Assembly (NCBI RefSeq): GCF_036898825.1
Contig: NZ_JARUND010000001.1
Coordinates: forward strand, 2,418,001 to 2,482,000
Length of the DNA stretch: 64,000 nucleotides
Direction of reading: 5' to 3'
Origin: Streptomyces sp. B21-083
Lineage (GTDB): Bacteria > Actinomycetota > Actinomycetes > Streptomycetales > Streptomycetaceae
A program made the position numbers and the translations under genes. The first letter of the stretch is position 1. Every line of letters begins with the position of its first letter. A model generated the notes under the pieces. That model had not been told where the DNA came from and ran no database searches. It was given only the letters and a program-made list of their open reading frames with translations. Below, piece by piece: positions 26,390 through 35,131 of this stretch.

Positions 26390-26764
26390 ATGAAACGAAT
26401 TCTCGTCAAGGCCGGCATCGCTCTGGGGAGCGTGGCGCTGGCCGCCACCGGCGCATTCGTCACGGCCAGCCCCGCGAATGCGTCCTGGTCGGAATGTCCC
26501 GCAGGCTCGCTGTGCGCCTATCTCGCCCCCAACGGCTCGGGCGCACCCGGGAAGGTCTCCGACGACAACAGCAATCTGCTCCAGTACAACAAGTTCGACA
26601 ACGCCGAGTCGCTGTACAACCACGGCAACAACTGCAACGTCCGCATCTTCTCGGGCCTGGGCTACACGGGCTCCAGTTACGTTCTCGACCGGGGCATGAC
26701 CAACCCCACCCTCGCGAACACCGTGTGGTGGCACAACGTCGCCTCGAACGACTGGTGCGTGTGA
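26390..26764 (+). CDS. Secreted peptidase-inhibitor I36 / beta-gamma-crystallin-like protein
   Basis: The 124-residue protein has a Sec signal peptide (MKRILVKAGIALGSVALAA, cleavage after ASPANA at about residue 32). A small beta-rich domain follows, with paired cysteines (ECPAGSLCAYL, NNCNVRIF, DWCV) and the crystallin-like NVRIFSGLGYTGSSYVL. This fits the I36 family (SMPI-type metalloproteinase inhibitors) common in Streptomyces. GGAGGA lies 9 nt before the ATG. Its stop overlaps the GTG of a lipoprotein gene, so the two are made together. Confidence 0.75.
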   Translation: MKRILVKAGIALGSVALAATGAFVTASPANASWSECPAGSLCAYLAPNGSGAPGKVSDDNSNLLQYNKFDNAESLYNHGNNCNVRIFSGLGYTGSSYVLDRGMTNPTLANTVWWHNVASNDWCV

Positions 26765-27657
26765 GCGTATTCACGGCGCGGCGGATGCTCCTGACGGTGC
26801 TCCTGGCGCTGGCCGCGGTCGGTTGCTCCCCTGACGGGGAGCCCGGCCGCGGGCCCGCCGCGCTCGACATCCGCCCCTTGTCCGGTGCCACCGCATACAG
26901 CCACGCCGACGCCGTACGCCTGCACGACCGCGAGGAGGATGCCATTGCCGTCTGCATGACCTCCCGCGACTTCGCCTATGCGAAGCAACCCCGAACCACG
27001 TCCGCACGCAGCGAGGAGACCAATCCGTATGGACTGCTCACTCCGGAGAAGGCGGCCGCGGACGGATACGGGATCGTCGGCGAGTTCCTCCATCTCAAGT
27101 CCGCGCCTTCTCCCGTCGAGGAACCTCGTGAGCCGGCCTGGCAGCAAGCCTTGACAGGCACGCCGAAGCATCGGGTGACCATGCGGCTGCCTGACGGTGT
27201 CAGCCTCGAATACGCCACCGATGGCTGTGTCGCCCGGGCCCGCGCCGAGACGTACGGGTCGGAATGGAACACCGTGGAGCCCTACACCGTGGGGCTGGCA
27301 AACCGTGTGATCGCCGCTGTCGAGGCGAACCCGGGCTACCGGGCAGCCATCCGGCGCTGGTCCTCGTGCATGACGCGGGCGGGGCACCGGGCGGCGAACC
27401 TCCAGGCGCCGCGCACAGCCCTCAACTCCCGCCTGCCGAAGGCTGCTAAGAGTCCTGCCGCCCTGCGCACGCTCGGCCGTGACGAGATCCGCCTGGCGAA
27501 CGCTGACGCCCGATGCCAGGTCGAAACCGGTCTGGCCGGAGCCGTCGAGGTCGTACAACAGACGGTCGAACAGCGCCTGCTCACGGCCGACGACAGAAGG
27601 ACCATCGCGCGTTACACCACAGACAAACACAAGGCACTCGCCGCCGCCGACCGATGA
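26761..27657 (+). CDS. Lipoprotein of unknown function, coupled to the inhibitor gene
   Basis: The 298-residue protein begins with a lipoprotein signal (RMLLTVLLALAAVGCS, lipobox AVGC at about residues 19-22). The mature part has conserved-looking cysteines (AVCMTSRDF, DGCVARARAE, SSCMTRAGHR, ADARCQVETG) and mostly helical segments. This arrangement is found in uncharacterised Streptomyces lipoproteins. The GTG start overlaps the inhibitor stop (GTGA). The inhibitor and the anchored protein may act as a cell-surface pair (inference). Confidence 0.7.
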   Translation: MSVFTARRMLLTVLLALAAVGCSPDGEPGRGPAALDIRPLSGATAYSHADAVRLHDREEDAIAVCMTSRDFAYAKQPRTTSARSEETNPYGLLTPEKAAADGYGIVGEFLHLKSAPSPVEEPREPAWQQALTGTPKHRVTMRLPDGVSLEYATDGCVARARAETYGSEWNTVEPYTVGLANRVIAAVEANPGYRAAIRRWSSCMTRAGHRAANLQAPRTALNSRLPKAAKSPAALRTLGRDEIRLANADARCQVETGLAGAVEVVQQTVEQRLLTADDRRTIARYTTDKHKALAAADR

Positions 27658-27689
27658 GAAGCCTGCGGCGCCGACCCGACGAACACCGG

Positions 27690-28808
27690 TCAGCGGGCCG
27701 GGGAGGGCACCGATGTCGTGGGGGTCGACCGCAGTGCCCGCTCGCAGTTGGGCCAGTCATGGAAGTCGTGCTTTCGGCTCCACAACTGCTCGGCGGCCTG
27801 GATGTTCCATTCGGGGTCCAGTGCCTTGCGCGGTGTGCCTCCCAGTTCGCGAAGTCGCCCGTCGGAGATCTGGAACAGTCCCCAGTTCCTGGTGCCGTTG
27901 GTGTTCGGCAGGATGTGCAGGGGGTCCAGGAAGGACTGGCAGTCGGCTATAGCGACGGCATCGTCCGGTGCCTCGGTGAACACCTCACGGATTCGCCCGC
28001 GGACCCTGTCCGGCGACCAGGTGTCCAGGCGCACAGGGGACTCGTAGAGGGCCTTCTTCGTGGGGTCCGCGACGACCCCGTTGGGGGCGATACCCGCGAA
28101 CACCTGGAACGCCGTCACCCGGCGCAGTGTCTGTGGACCGAAGTCGCTGTCCACGTCGACGGCGGCGCCGTGCCGTCGGAGCAGCTGTTGCACTTCGCGT
28201 ACGCACTCGTCGTGCTGGCCCATGCTCACCACAGGGCGGCAGACGACCGACAACAGTGGGCGGCGATCAGCCGCCTCCGCACTTCCGGTGGACGAGGCAC
28301 CGTGAGACGCTTCCCACGCCACGATGCCGAGCACGAGGGCTGTGGCCGTTGCGGCGCCAGCGGCGAGCCGACGGCCTCGCAGCAGCCTTGTTCTTCGGCG
28401 TGTGGTCGGGGGCTCCGACAGCGCCGGCTCGTCCACCTGCCCGCGCGTCATCGATGTCTCCCGGTCCCCGGCCGCAGGAGCCGCCGGAGATTCTGTCGGG
28501 AAAGCCTCCCCGGCGTCCTCACGCGTCGACTCGGCATCCCCCGAAAGGGCTCGCGGCCCCCGCTCCACGTCGGCCAGGGCCCAGAGACGGTGCAGTTCGC
28601 GGAGTTCCGCGGGCGTGGCGCCGCAGGCCATGGCGATGCGGTGGGCCGCGCCGTAGTCCTGCGGAACGGATGAGCCCGCACAGTACCGGTGCAGGCTCGA
28701 GCGGCTGATGCCGGTCTTCTGCGCAAGTGCCTCGTAACTGTCCCCGGCTCTCTCCCTCAGCATGCGCAGCTGCGAGGCGAACCTCTCGGCGTCCTCATAC
28801 TGAATCAT
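27690..28808 (-). CDS. XRE-HTH / transmembrane / peptidoglycan-binding / lysozyme-fold fusion
   Basis: The 372-residue protein has an XRE helix-turn-helix (about residues 8-55, LRERAGDSYEALAQKTGISR), an acidic linker, one transmembrane helix after a basic cluster (RRRTRLLRGRRLAAGAATAT, about 130-165), a peptidoglycan-binding domain (about 190-255, CVREVQQLLRRHGAAVDVDS) and a C-terminal lysozyme-like domain (about 265-360, NWGLFQISDGR). The usual catalytic Glu of the lysozyme fold (A-E-S-G-L pattern) is Gln here (ADCQSFLDP, Q291, codon at 27936-27938). It would place a DNA-binding domain inside and a wall-binding domain outside. The start is ATG at 28808, with AGGGGGG upstream. Confidence 0.75.
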   Translation of the reverse strand: MIQYEDAERFASQLRMLRERAGDSYEALAQKTGISRSSLHRYCAGSSVPQDYGAAHRIAMACGATPAELRELHRLWALADVERGPRALSGDAESTREDAGEAFPTESPAAPAAGDRETSMTRGQVDEPALSEPPTTRRRTRLLRGRRLAAGAATATALVLGIVAWEASHGASSTGSAEAADRRPLLSVVCRPVVSMGQHDECVREVQQLLRRHGAAVDVDSDFGPQTLRRVTAFQVFAGIAPNGVVADPTKKALYESPVRLDTWSPDRVRGRIREVFTEAPDDAVAIADCQSFLDPLHILPNTNGTRNWGLFQISDGRLRELGGTPRKALDPEWNIQAAEQLWSRKHDFHDWPNCERALRSTPTTSVPSPAR

Positions 28809-29171
28809 CACGATCCCCCCTGTTCCGGGAGTCTGCCTGGGCAACGTCCTAGCGGCGTCCGAGCAGTTCGGTGCAGTCCCCAGGCCGGGAGGTGGTCGGC
28901 GTCCCAATGTGCCAGAGGAGGCTCGGCGGGTTAAGAACATTTCCAGTAGCCTTGTGCGGTCTGCGTGGCCGAAAGGTGCTGCAGGGCATGGCCGGAGCCG
29001 CTCACAGGGCCGAAGTGCGGGCCGCGCAGCCTCTGGACGGTGCGGGCGACCTCACCGAGTTGCCGGCCTGCAGGCCAGGTGACGGAGTACTCGCCGGGCA
29101 ACTCGGGGGCCGCCGCCACGCCGTCCAAGAGCGCACGGGTCCGGACGGTCACGCTGTGGCTCCCCCCAGCA
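28809..29171. other. Island DNA with possible gene debris
   Basis: No intact gene is supported. On the minus strand, 28931 to about 29150 reads a protein-like segment (GEYSVTWPAGRQLGEVARTV ... YWKCS, stop at 28931-28933) that may be the tail of a lost gene. The family is not recognised. Confidence 0.3.
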
Positions 29172-29495
29172 TTGCCCGGCCGAACGCACGACCTGACCGC
29201 CGCCCGCACATTCAAGATCATCAGGATCTGCGAGCGCCAGGGCGTCCCCATGCTCACCGACACGGCCCACACCGGCGCGGGCGAGTGGGTCGTCACCCCC
29301 GAACGCCGGCCGTCTCAGAGCCAACCTCACCACAACCGAGCAGACCGTCCACCGGGACCTCAGCGCCGCTCGCGTACCCGTCGAACGGGAATCGCCCGCC
29401 TGAAATCCTGGCGGATCTTCCGTCACGCCCGGTGCAGTCCCCACCGCATGACGCCCATCACCAGGGCCGTCCTCACCCTGGAGCGACAACGCTGA
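29172..29495 (+). mobile_element. IS5-family transposase relic
   Basis: The plus strand encodes LPGRTHDLTAARTFKIIRIC, then a frameshifted middle, then TGIARLKSWRIFRHARCSPH and ITRAVLTLERQR with a stop at 29493-29495. These are the DDE-domain blocks of an IS5/ISL3-like transposase (DLTAAR after the first catalytic region; RLKSWRIFR near the C-terminus with the last acidic block). The N-terminal half and the terminal inverted repeats are not visible, so this is a dead fragment next to the intact tdk. Confidence 0.65.
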
Positions 29496-29534
29496 AAGAC
29501 CTCAGTGAACCACGGCGTATTGGGCCGACAACTT

Positions 29535-30185
29535 TCAGCCTGGGGCTATGGGCAGGACGTCCGGCGAGAGCGCGCCGGCGTGGGCGGAAGCGCTCGTCAT
29601 GCGGCGGCGGTGGTGGCGTCGGCACAGCACCTCGTAACCGACCTCCGCGGCAGATCCGTTCACATCACCGACGACGACCTGCTCACCCTCCACCACCATC
29701 TCGCCACCCACCGTGCGGGCATTGTGGGTGGCGCGAGCCCCGCACCAGCACATCGCCTCCACCTGGAGCGTCTCTATCCGGTCCGCCAGCTCGATCAGCC
29801 GCTGGGAGCCGGGGAAGAGCCTGGCCCGAAAGTCGGTCGTGATACCGAAGGTGAAAGCGTCGATGTCCAGGTCGTCCACGACCCGTGCCAACTGGTCGAC
29901 CTGCTCAGACGCCAGGAACTGCGCCTCATCCACAACCAGATAGTCGACCCTGTCCCCCTGCGACATACGCCCCACCACATAGGCGTACAGATCCATCCCC
30001 GGCACCGCCTCAACAGCATCCGTCACCAGACCGAGCCGCGAAGACAGCTTCCCCTCCCCCGCCCGGTCATCCCGGGTGAAGATCACACCCTGTAGACCCC
30101 TTGCCGACCGGTTGTAGATTCGCTGTAGAGCAAGTGTCGACTTCCCGCAGTCCATCGTTCCGGAGAAGAACACCAGCTCGGGCAT
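29535..30185 (-). CDS. tdk: Thymidine kinase, intact copy
   Basis: The 216-residue class II thymidine kinase makes dTMP from thymidine with ATP. It has the P-loop GTMDCGKST (9-17), Walker B-like VDEAQFLA, the lasso with [20 protein letters not shown], and zinc ligands CWCG...CRRHH. Its sequence departs from the usual Streptomyces form in several places (LALQRIYNRS; YVVGRMSQGDRVDYLVV), more than the truncated copy at 23049-23497 does. It looks like the functional replacement for that copy, supplied wholly or partly by the inserted element. It keeps the ancestral position 90 bp from the phosphodiesterase gene. Confidence 0.9.
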   Translation of the reverse strand: MPELVFFSGTMDCGKSTLALQRIYNRSARGLQGVIFTRDDRAGEGKLSSRLGLVTDAVEAVPGMDLYAYVVGRMSQGDRVDYLVVDEAQFLASEQVDQLARVVDDLDIDAFTFGITTDFRARLFPGSQRLIELADRIETLQVEAMCWCGARATHNARTVGGEMVVEGEQVVVGDVNGSAAEVGYEVLCRRHHRRRMTSASAHAGALSPDVLPIAPG

Positions 30186-30275
30186 GGGAAGTCGAGCACC
30201 TTTCGGCGGGATACGCGAGTCACGCGGAAGACGGGAGGAGGGCTGGGCAGGGACTGTCTCGGACAGGGGCAGGCG

Positions 30276-31466
30276 TCAGGAGCGTACTTGCAGCAGCGGG
30301 ACCAACTGTTCCGCAGGGGTCATCGAGCCGTGGTTGCCGACCATCGCCGACTCCCTCGGCTCCCGCTCGGAGGCGACGATCAGGACGTCGTCCCGGGCCG
30401 CCGCGACCACGTCGCCGATCCGCCCGTAGACGCGTTCGTCGACTGTCGGTCCGAACCAGCCCGCCGCGATCGCCTCGTCACGCGAGGCCACCCAGAACTG
30501 CTCACCGAGCACCTCCCGCCAGCAGGTCAGTACGTCCGCCTCGGCTCCCGGAACCGCGTACACATGCCGCGCGCGGCCCTCGCCGCCCAGCAGGGCGACA
30601 CCGGCACGCAGTTCCCAGTCCTCGTCGAAGTCGATGCGGTGCTGCTCGTCGAACGGGATGTCGATCATGCCGTGGTCGGCGGTGACGTACAGCGCGGCGC
30701 GCGGCGGGAGTTGTTCCGCCAGCCGCTGGACGAGCCGGTCGACGTACATGAGCTGACCGCGCCAGGCGTCCGAGTCGACGCCGAAGCGATGGCCCTTGCC
30801 GTCCACTTCCGCGTAGTACGTGTAGACCAAAGAGCGGTCACCTGCGGCCAGTTGTTCGGCCGCGAGGTCCATGCGGTCCTCGCCGGAGAGCTTCCCCCGG
30901 AACGTTCCGCCACTGAGCGCGATCTTCGTCAGCGGGGTGTTCTCGAAGGTCGGCGAGGAGACCTGGGCCGTGTGCACCCCGGCCTGGTGCGCCAGCTGGA
31001 ACACCGTGGGATACGGCTGCCATGCGCGCGGGTCCGACCACGGCTGCCAGCGCAGCTGGTTCATCAGCTCGCCGGTGGCCGGATTGCGCACGGTGTAGCC
31101 GGGCAGGCCGTGTGCGCCCGGCGGCAGTCCGGTGCCCACGGAGGCGAGGGAGGTCGCGGTGGTCGCCGGGTAGCCGGTGGTGATCGGGCGGCCCGTGTCA
31201 CCGCGCGAGCTGCTCATGAGCGAGCTCATGAAGGGGGCCTCGTCCGGGTGGTCCCGCAACTGCTCCCAGCCGAGTCCGTCGATCAGGAACACACAGTTCC
31301 GGTCGGCGGGCGCCAGCTCCGAGATCGCGGGGGACATGCCCGGTACGTCCATGCCGGCGGCCAGGGTGGGCAGCAGGTCCGCGAGGGAGCCCGTGCCGTA
31401 GTGCGGGACGGGAGCGGAGGAGACGGCCAGCGGTTCCGGATAGTCCCAGGCGGTTGGCTGCGCCAT
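30276..31466 (-). CDS. Nucleotide pyrophosphatase/phosphodiesterase (alkaline phosphatase superfamily)
   Basis: The 396-residue protein has the alkaline-phosphatase core: VFLIDGLGW as the first metal-binding Asp, the nucleophile Thr in YPATTATSLASVGTGLPPG, the AEVDGKGHRFG metal site, and VTADHGMIDIP with its Asp and His. It lacks a signal peptide, so it is probably cytoplasmic and acts on nucleotides or other phosphodiesters. Its ATG overlaps the stop of the DUF5998 gene (ATGA), so the two are made together. Confidence 0.85.
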   Translation of the reverse strand: MAQPTAWDYPEPLAVSSAPVPHYGTGSLADLLPTLAAGMDVPGMSPAISELAPADRNCVFLIDGLGWEQLRDHPDEAPFMSSLMSSSRGDTGRPITTGYPATTATSLASVGTGLPPGAHGLPGYTVRNPATGELMNQLRWQPWSDPRAWQPYPTVFQLAHQAGVHTAQVSSPTFENTPLTKIALSGGTFRGKLSGEDRMDLAAEQLAAGDRSLVYTYYAEVDGKGHRFGVDSDAWRGQLMYVDRLVQRLAEQLPPRAALYVTADHGMIDIPFDEQHRIDFDEDWELRAGVALLGGEGRARHVYAVPGAEADVLTCWREVLGEQFWVASRDEAIAAGWFGPTVDERVYGRIGDVVAAARDDVLIVASEREPRESAMVGNHGSMTPAEQLVPLLQVRS

Positions 31467-32053
31467 CAGCGGGTGACGTCCGCTGTCGCTTCCGAGAGGG
31501 CCTGCGCGAAGACGAGGGCCTGGCGGACCGTCTCCGGGCCGTCACCGGCCTCGCTGACCCGCAGGCTCAGGTCGTCCGCCGTCGAGCTGCCCGTGTAGCC
31601 GTGGTCCGCCTCGCAGTTGGGGTCCCCGCAGGCGGCCGGCTCCAGGTCGATACGGGAGACGGCGCCCCAGCCGATGGTCAGGACGACCTCGCGGGGCAGC
31701 GTGCCCGGGGTGTACGACTCCGGGTTGGCGACGACCCGGCTGACGACCACGGAGGAGATCCGGCCGAGCTTCACGGATTCCGTGGACGTGGTGGCGTACG
31801 GCGTCGGGGACGTGGTGTCCTCGGCCTGCTCGTCGGTGTGGCTGACGATGAAACGGTTGCCCGTGAGGACGAGCACGGTCACGTGCCGACGCACCTCGTT
31901 CGCGTCGAATGTCGTCTCCTGGTGGACCAGGTACGACCGGATGGAGTCGCCGCCGATCGCGGCCTCCACCGCCTCGGCCACGAGGGCCGGGTAGTAGCCG
32001 CTGCGCTCGATCGCCGCTCGCAGCCCCTGGGTCGACGTACTGGTCTTGGCCAT
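31466..32053 (-). CDS. DUF5998 protein
   Basis: The 195-residue actinobacterial protein is mostly beta-rich (VTVLVLTGNRFIVSHTDEQ, VVLTIGWGAVSRIDLEPAAC) with two cysteines (ACGDPNCEADHGY) that may bind metal. Phosphodiesterase genes commonly follow it, and here the stop overlaps that gene's ATG. This suggests a joint complex or shared substrate, but no activity is known. Confidence 0.8.
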   Translation of the reverse strand: MAKTSTSTQGLRAAIERSGYYPALVAEAVEAAIGGDSIRSYLVHQETTFDANEVRRHVTVLVLTGNRFIVSHTDEQAEDTTSPTPYATTSTESVKLGRISSVVVSRVVANPESYTPGTLPREVVLTIGWGAVSRIDLEPAACGDPNCEADHGYTGSSTADDLSLRVSEAGDGPETVRQALVFAQALSEATADVTR

Positions 32054-32093
32054 GTGCCCATCTTACGGGGGCCCACTGACTGCGAGGCACCGC

Positions 32094-34952
32094 TCAGTAC
32101 ACAGGAAGTGTCCTGGGACCGAGGTCGTCGCGAACCGGCGGCGGCGCCAGCCGCACCGACGCCCCGAGGACGCTCAGGCCGTGCTGCGCGACGACCACCG
32201 GCTCCAGGGACACCGCGATGACCTCGGGATGATCGTCGACGAGGCGCGACACCCTGAGCAGCAGCTCCTCCAGGGCCTCGCTGTCGACAGGCGCCGAGCC
32301 GCGCCAGCCGAAGAGGAGCGGCGCCGTCCGGATCGACCGGATCAGTGAGGCCGCGTCGCGGTCGGTCACCGGTATCAGCCGGTGACCGATGTCCCCGAGC
32401 AGCTGCGAGGCGGGACCGGCGAGCCCGAAGGAGAGCACCGCGCCGGCCGCCGGGTCGATGACCGCCCGTACGACGGTGTCGACCCCCCGCGGTGCCATTC
32501 CCTGCACGACGGGCCGCGTCTCCTGCGGGTTCCCGAAGAGACCGGTCAGTTCGGCGTACGCCCGCCGCAGCTGCTCCTCGTCCGCGAGATCCAGGCGGAC
32601 GCCGCCCAGATCGGCGCGGTGCCGCAGGTGGGGGGCGGTGGCCTTGAGGGCGACCGGGTAGCCGAGGGTCCGCGCGGCGGCCGAGGCGTCGTCGGGGCTC
32701 GGGGCGGGCAGGGCCCCGCGCACCGGGATGCCGTACGTCCCGAGGAGCTCGGCCGTCTCGTCCGTTCCGAGGGTGAGCCCCTGGCCGCGCGCGAGGAGGC
32801 CGCCGATCAGCTCTGCGGCCGCCTTCTCGTCGATGTCCTCGTATCCGGGCACCTTGCCGGGTTCGGCGGCCTCCCGCCGCCACTGGGCGTACTTCACGGC
32901 TTCCCCGAGGGCTCGCACGGCGCGCTCGGCGGCGGGGTAGGCGGGGATGAGGCGGGAACAGTAATCGGGGGCGGACGGGGGCGCGGGCACCGCGACCGCG
33001 GTGGGCGGGCGTTCCGCAGGCCGGGACGCCCGGGCGGCGCCCGCAGGTCCGGCTCCGGGTGCCGGTGAACCCGCTTGCGGTGCCGTACTGGCGGCAGCCG
33101 ACAGCGCCTCCGCGAGCCCGCCCAGCTCCACGTGCACCACCAGCACCGGCTTGCCGGGAACCTCCGCCGCGGCCGACCGGAGCGCGTCGGCCAACGCGGC
33201 GTCCCGCGCGGAAGCCTCCCCCACCGTCGGGATCGCGGTGACGACGACCGCGTCGCACCCCTCGTCCGCCAGCGCCTCGGCCAACGCCCGGTGGAAGTCC
33301 CCGGGCGACGCCCCCGTCGTCAGATCCAGCGGAGCCAGCGGCCGCAGCCCCTCGGAGAGGCACGCGTCGTACGTCAGCAGGCCCAGCGACTCCGAGTTCC
33401 CCAGGATCGCCACCCGGGGCCCGGCGGGCAGTGGCTGCCGGGCCAGCAGCAGCCCCGCGTCGACCAGTTCGGTGATCGTGTCCACCCGGATCACCCCGGC
33501 CTGCCGCAGCAGCGCGGACACCGTCGCGTGGGGCAGCCGCGTGGCCCGTACCGCATGTCCCTGGGGAGCGGCGCCGCCGTGCCGCGCTCCCTGCACGACC
33601 ACCAGCGGCTTGGCCGCCGCCGTGCGCCGCGCGAGGCGCGTGAACTTACGCGGGTTGCCGATGGATTCGAGGTACATGAGGACGACGTCGGTGTCCGGGT
33701 CGTCGTACCAGTACTGGAGTACGTCGTTGCCGGACACGTCGGCCCGGTTGCCGGACGAGACGAAGGTCGACACCCCGGTGACCCCGGTGACGCCGCCTCC
33801 GCGCCGGTGCAGCCGGGACAGCAGCGCGATCCCGATGGCTCCGGACTGCGCGAACAGCCCGATCCGACCGGGCCTCGGCATCTCGGGGGCGAGGGACGCG
33901 TTCAGCCGGACGGCCTCGGCCGTGTTGATGACCCCGAAGGCGTTGGGGCCGATGATGCGCATCCCGTACGTGCGCGCGTGCCGTACGAGTTCACGCTGGC
34001 GTTCCCGTCCCTCGGGGCCGCTCTCGGCGTACCCGGCGGAGACCACGACGAGTCCCTGCACGCCGTGCTCACCGCACTCGGTGACGACGTCAGGGACGTG
34101 CGCTGCCGGGACGGCGACGACCGCGAGGTCCACGGGGCCCCCGATGTCGCGCACCGACCGGTGGGCCGGTACTCCGTCGATGTCCTTCTGTTCTTCCGGG
34201 AAGGCACTGTTGACCGCGTACAGCTCGCCGGCGAAACCCGCGTCCCTGATGTGGTCGAGAACGCTGCGGCCGACGCCACCGGGGGCTCGGCCGACGCCGA
34301 TGACGGCCACGGCGCCCGGGACGAGCAACCGTCGTACGGAGCGCGCCTCGGCCCGCTGCTCCCGCGCGCGCTGGACGGCGAGTGAGCGGTCGGTGGGCTC
34401 GAGGTCGAACTCGAGTCGTACGACACCGTCCTCGAAGCTGCGCTTCTGGGTGTACCCGGCGTCCGTGAACACCTTGATCATCTTGCTGTTGGCCGGCAGC
34501 ACCTCGGCGGCGAAGCGGCGGATGTCGCGCTCCCGGGCGACGGCCCCGATGTGTTCGAGGAGAGCGGAGGCGACGCCCCTGCCCTGGTGCGCGTCCTGCA
34601 CCAGGAAGGCGACCTCCGCCTCGCTGGCGGGACCGGAGGCGGGCAGTCCGTCGGCGTCGATACGGTCGTAGCGTACGGTGGCGATGAACTCGCCGCCGAC
34701 CGTGGCCGCGAGCCCCACCCGGTCCACGAAGTCGTGGTGGGTGAAGCGGTGGACGTCCTTTGCGGACAGGCGCGGATAGGGCGCGAAGAAGCGGTAGTAC
34801 TTCGACTCGTCCGACACCTGCTCGTAGAAGCTGACCAGCCGGTCGGCGTCGTCCGCGGTGATGGGCCGGATACGGGCGGTGCCGCCGTCGCGCAGCACGA
34901 CGTCCGCCTCCCAGTGGGCGGGGTACTCGTGCCGGTCCGCCGAGTTCTGCAT
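32094..34952 (-). CDS. GNAT acetyltransferase fused to ADP-forming acyl-CoA synthetase (PatA-like)
   Basis: The 952-residue protein begins with a GNAT domain (about 15-180, with the acetyl-CoA loop VQDAHQGRGVASALLEHIG). A CoA-binding Rossmann domain (about 210-310, VPGAVAVIGVGRAPGGVGRS), a succinyl-CoA-ligase-like domain and an ATP-grasp domain (about 710-945) follow. In actinobacteria such fusions are protein lysine acetyltransferases (Pat) that silence acyl-CoA synthetases and other enzymes. An Ala/Pro-rich linker lies at about 615-660. The ATG start is 179 bp from the divergent ptsH. No motif shows whether the synthetase half is active. Confidence 0.87.
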   Translation of the reverse strand: MQNSADRHEYPAHWEADVVLRDGGTARIRPITADDADRLVSFYEQVSDESKYYRFFAPYPRLSAKDVHRFTHHDFVDRVGLAATVGGEFIATVRYDRIDADGLPASGPASEAEVAFLVQDAHQGRGVASALLEHIGAVARERDIRRFAAEVLPANSKMIKVFTDAGYTQKRSFEDGVVRLEFDLEPTDRSLAVQRAREQRAEARSVRRLLVPGAVAVIGVGRAPGGVGRSVLDHIRDAGFAGELYAVNSAFPEEQKDIDGVPAHRSVRDIGGPVDLAVVAVPAAHVPDVVTECGEHGVQGLVVVSAGYAESGPEGRERQRELVRHARTYGMRIIGPNAFGVINTAEAVRLNASLAPEMPRPGRIGLFAQSGAIGIALLSRLHRRGGGVTGVTGVSTFVSSGNRADVSGNDVLQYWYDDPDTDVVLMYLESIGNPRKFTRLARRTAAAKPLVVVQGARHGGAAPQGHAVRATRLPHATVSALLRQAGVIRVDTITELVDAGLLLARQPLPAGPRVAILGNSESLGLLTYDACLSEGLRPLAPLDLTTGASPGDFHRALAEALADEGCDAVVVTAIPTVGEASARDAALADALRSAAAEVPGKPVLVVHVELGGLAEALSAAASTAPQAGSPAPGAGPAGAARASRPAERPPTAVAVPAPPSAPDYCSRLIPAYPAAERAVRALGEAVKYAQWRREAAEPGKVPGYEDIDEKAAAELIGGLLARGQGLTLGTDETAELLGTYGIPVRGALPAPSPDDASAAARTLGYPVALKATAPHLRHRADLGGVRLDLADEEQLRRAYAELTGLFGNPQETRPVVQGMAPRGVDTVVRAVIDPAAGAVLSFGLAGPASQLLGDIGHRLIPVTDRDAASLIRSIRTAPLLFGWRGSAPVDSEALEELLLRVSRLVDDHPEVIAVSLEPVVVAQHGLSVLGASVRLAPPPVRDDLGPRTLPVY

Positions 34953-35090
34953 GCGCCCCAGAGTACGGCTCGCGTCCGACAGCGTCGCGATGCAGTCTGT
35001 GGGGGACCGAAGTCGGGCCCGGGCCGGGGTTCGAACGCGGTTCCGGGACAGGTTTCGCCCTGCCTTCCGGCACGCTTCACGCTATGGAAC

Positions 35091-35106
35091 AATGGTCTAG
35101 ACAACC
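35091..35106. promoter_or_regulatory. DasR-responsive element (dre site) upstream of ptsH
   Basis: AATGGTCTAGACAACC matches the dre palindrome (core TGGTCTAGACCA, 10 of 12 here). It lies 25 bp before the ptsH ATG, where the repressor DasR is known to act in Streptomyces coelicolor. It would release ptsH when glucosamine-6-phosphate, from chitin or N-acetylglucosamine use, binds DasR. Confidence 0.75.
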
Positions 35107-35131
35107 CTGAGACAGTGAAGGGCAGCATCAC

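Larger units (their letters stand above)
23049..30185. mobile_element. Putative integrative element inserted at tdk
   Basis: A partial and a complete tdk in the same orientation bound about 6 kb of accessory genes. The copies share exact blocks of 29-35 bp (23122-23150/29608-29636, 23251-23282/29737-29768, 23290-23324/29776-29810). A decayed integrase sits at the left junction, and the cargo includes an RHS remnant, a transposase relic and secreted proteins. The flanks (NlpC-like gene; phosphodiesterase) look like core neighbours. Exact attachment sites are not resolved. Confidence 0.6.
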
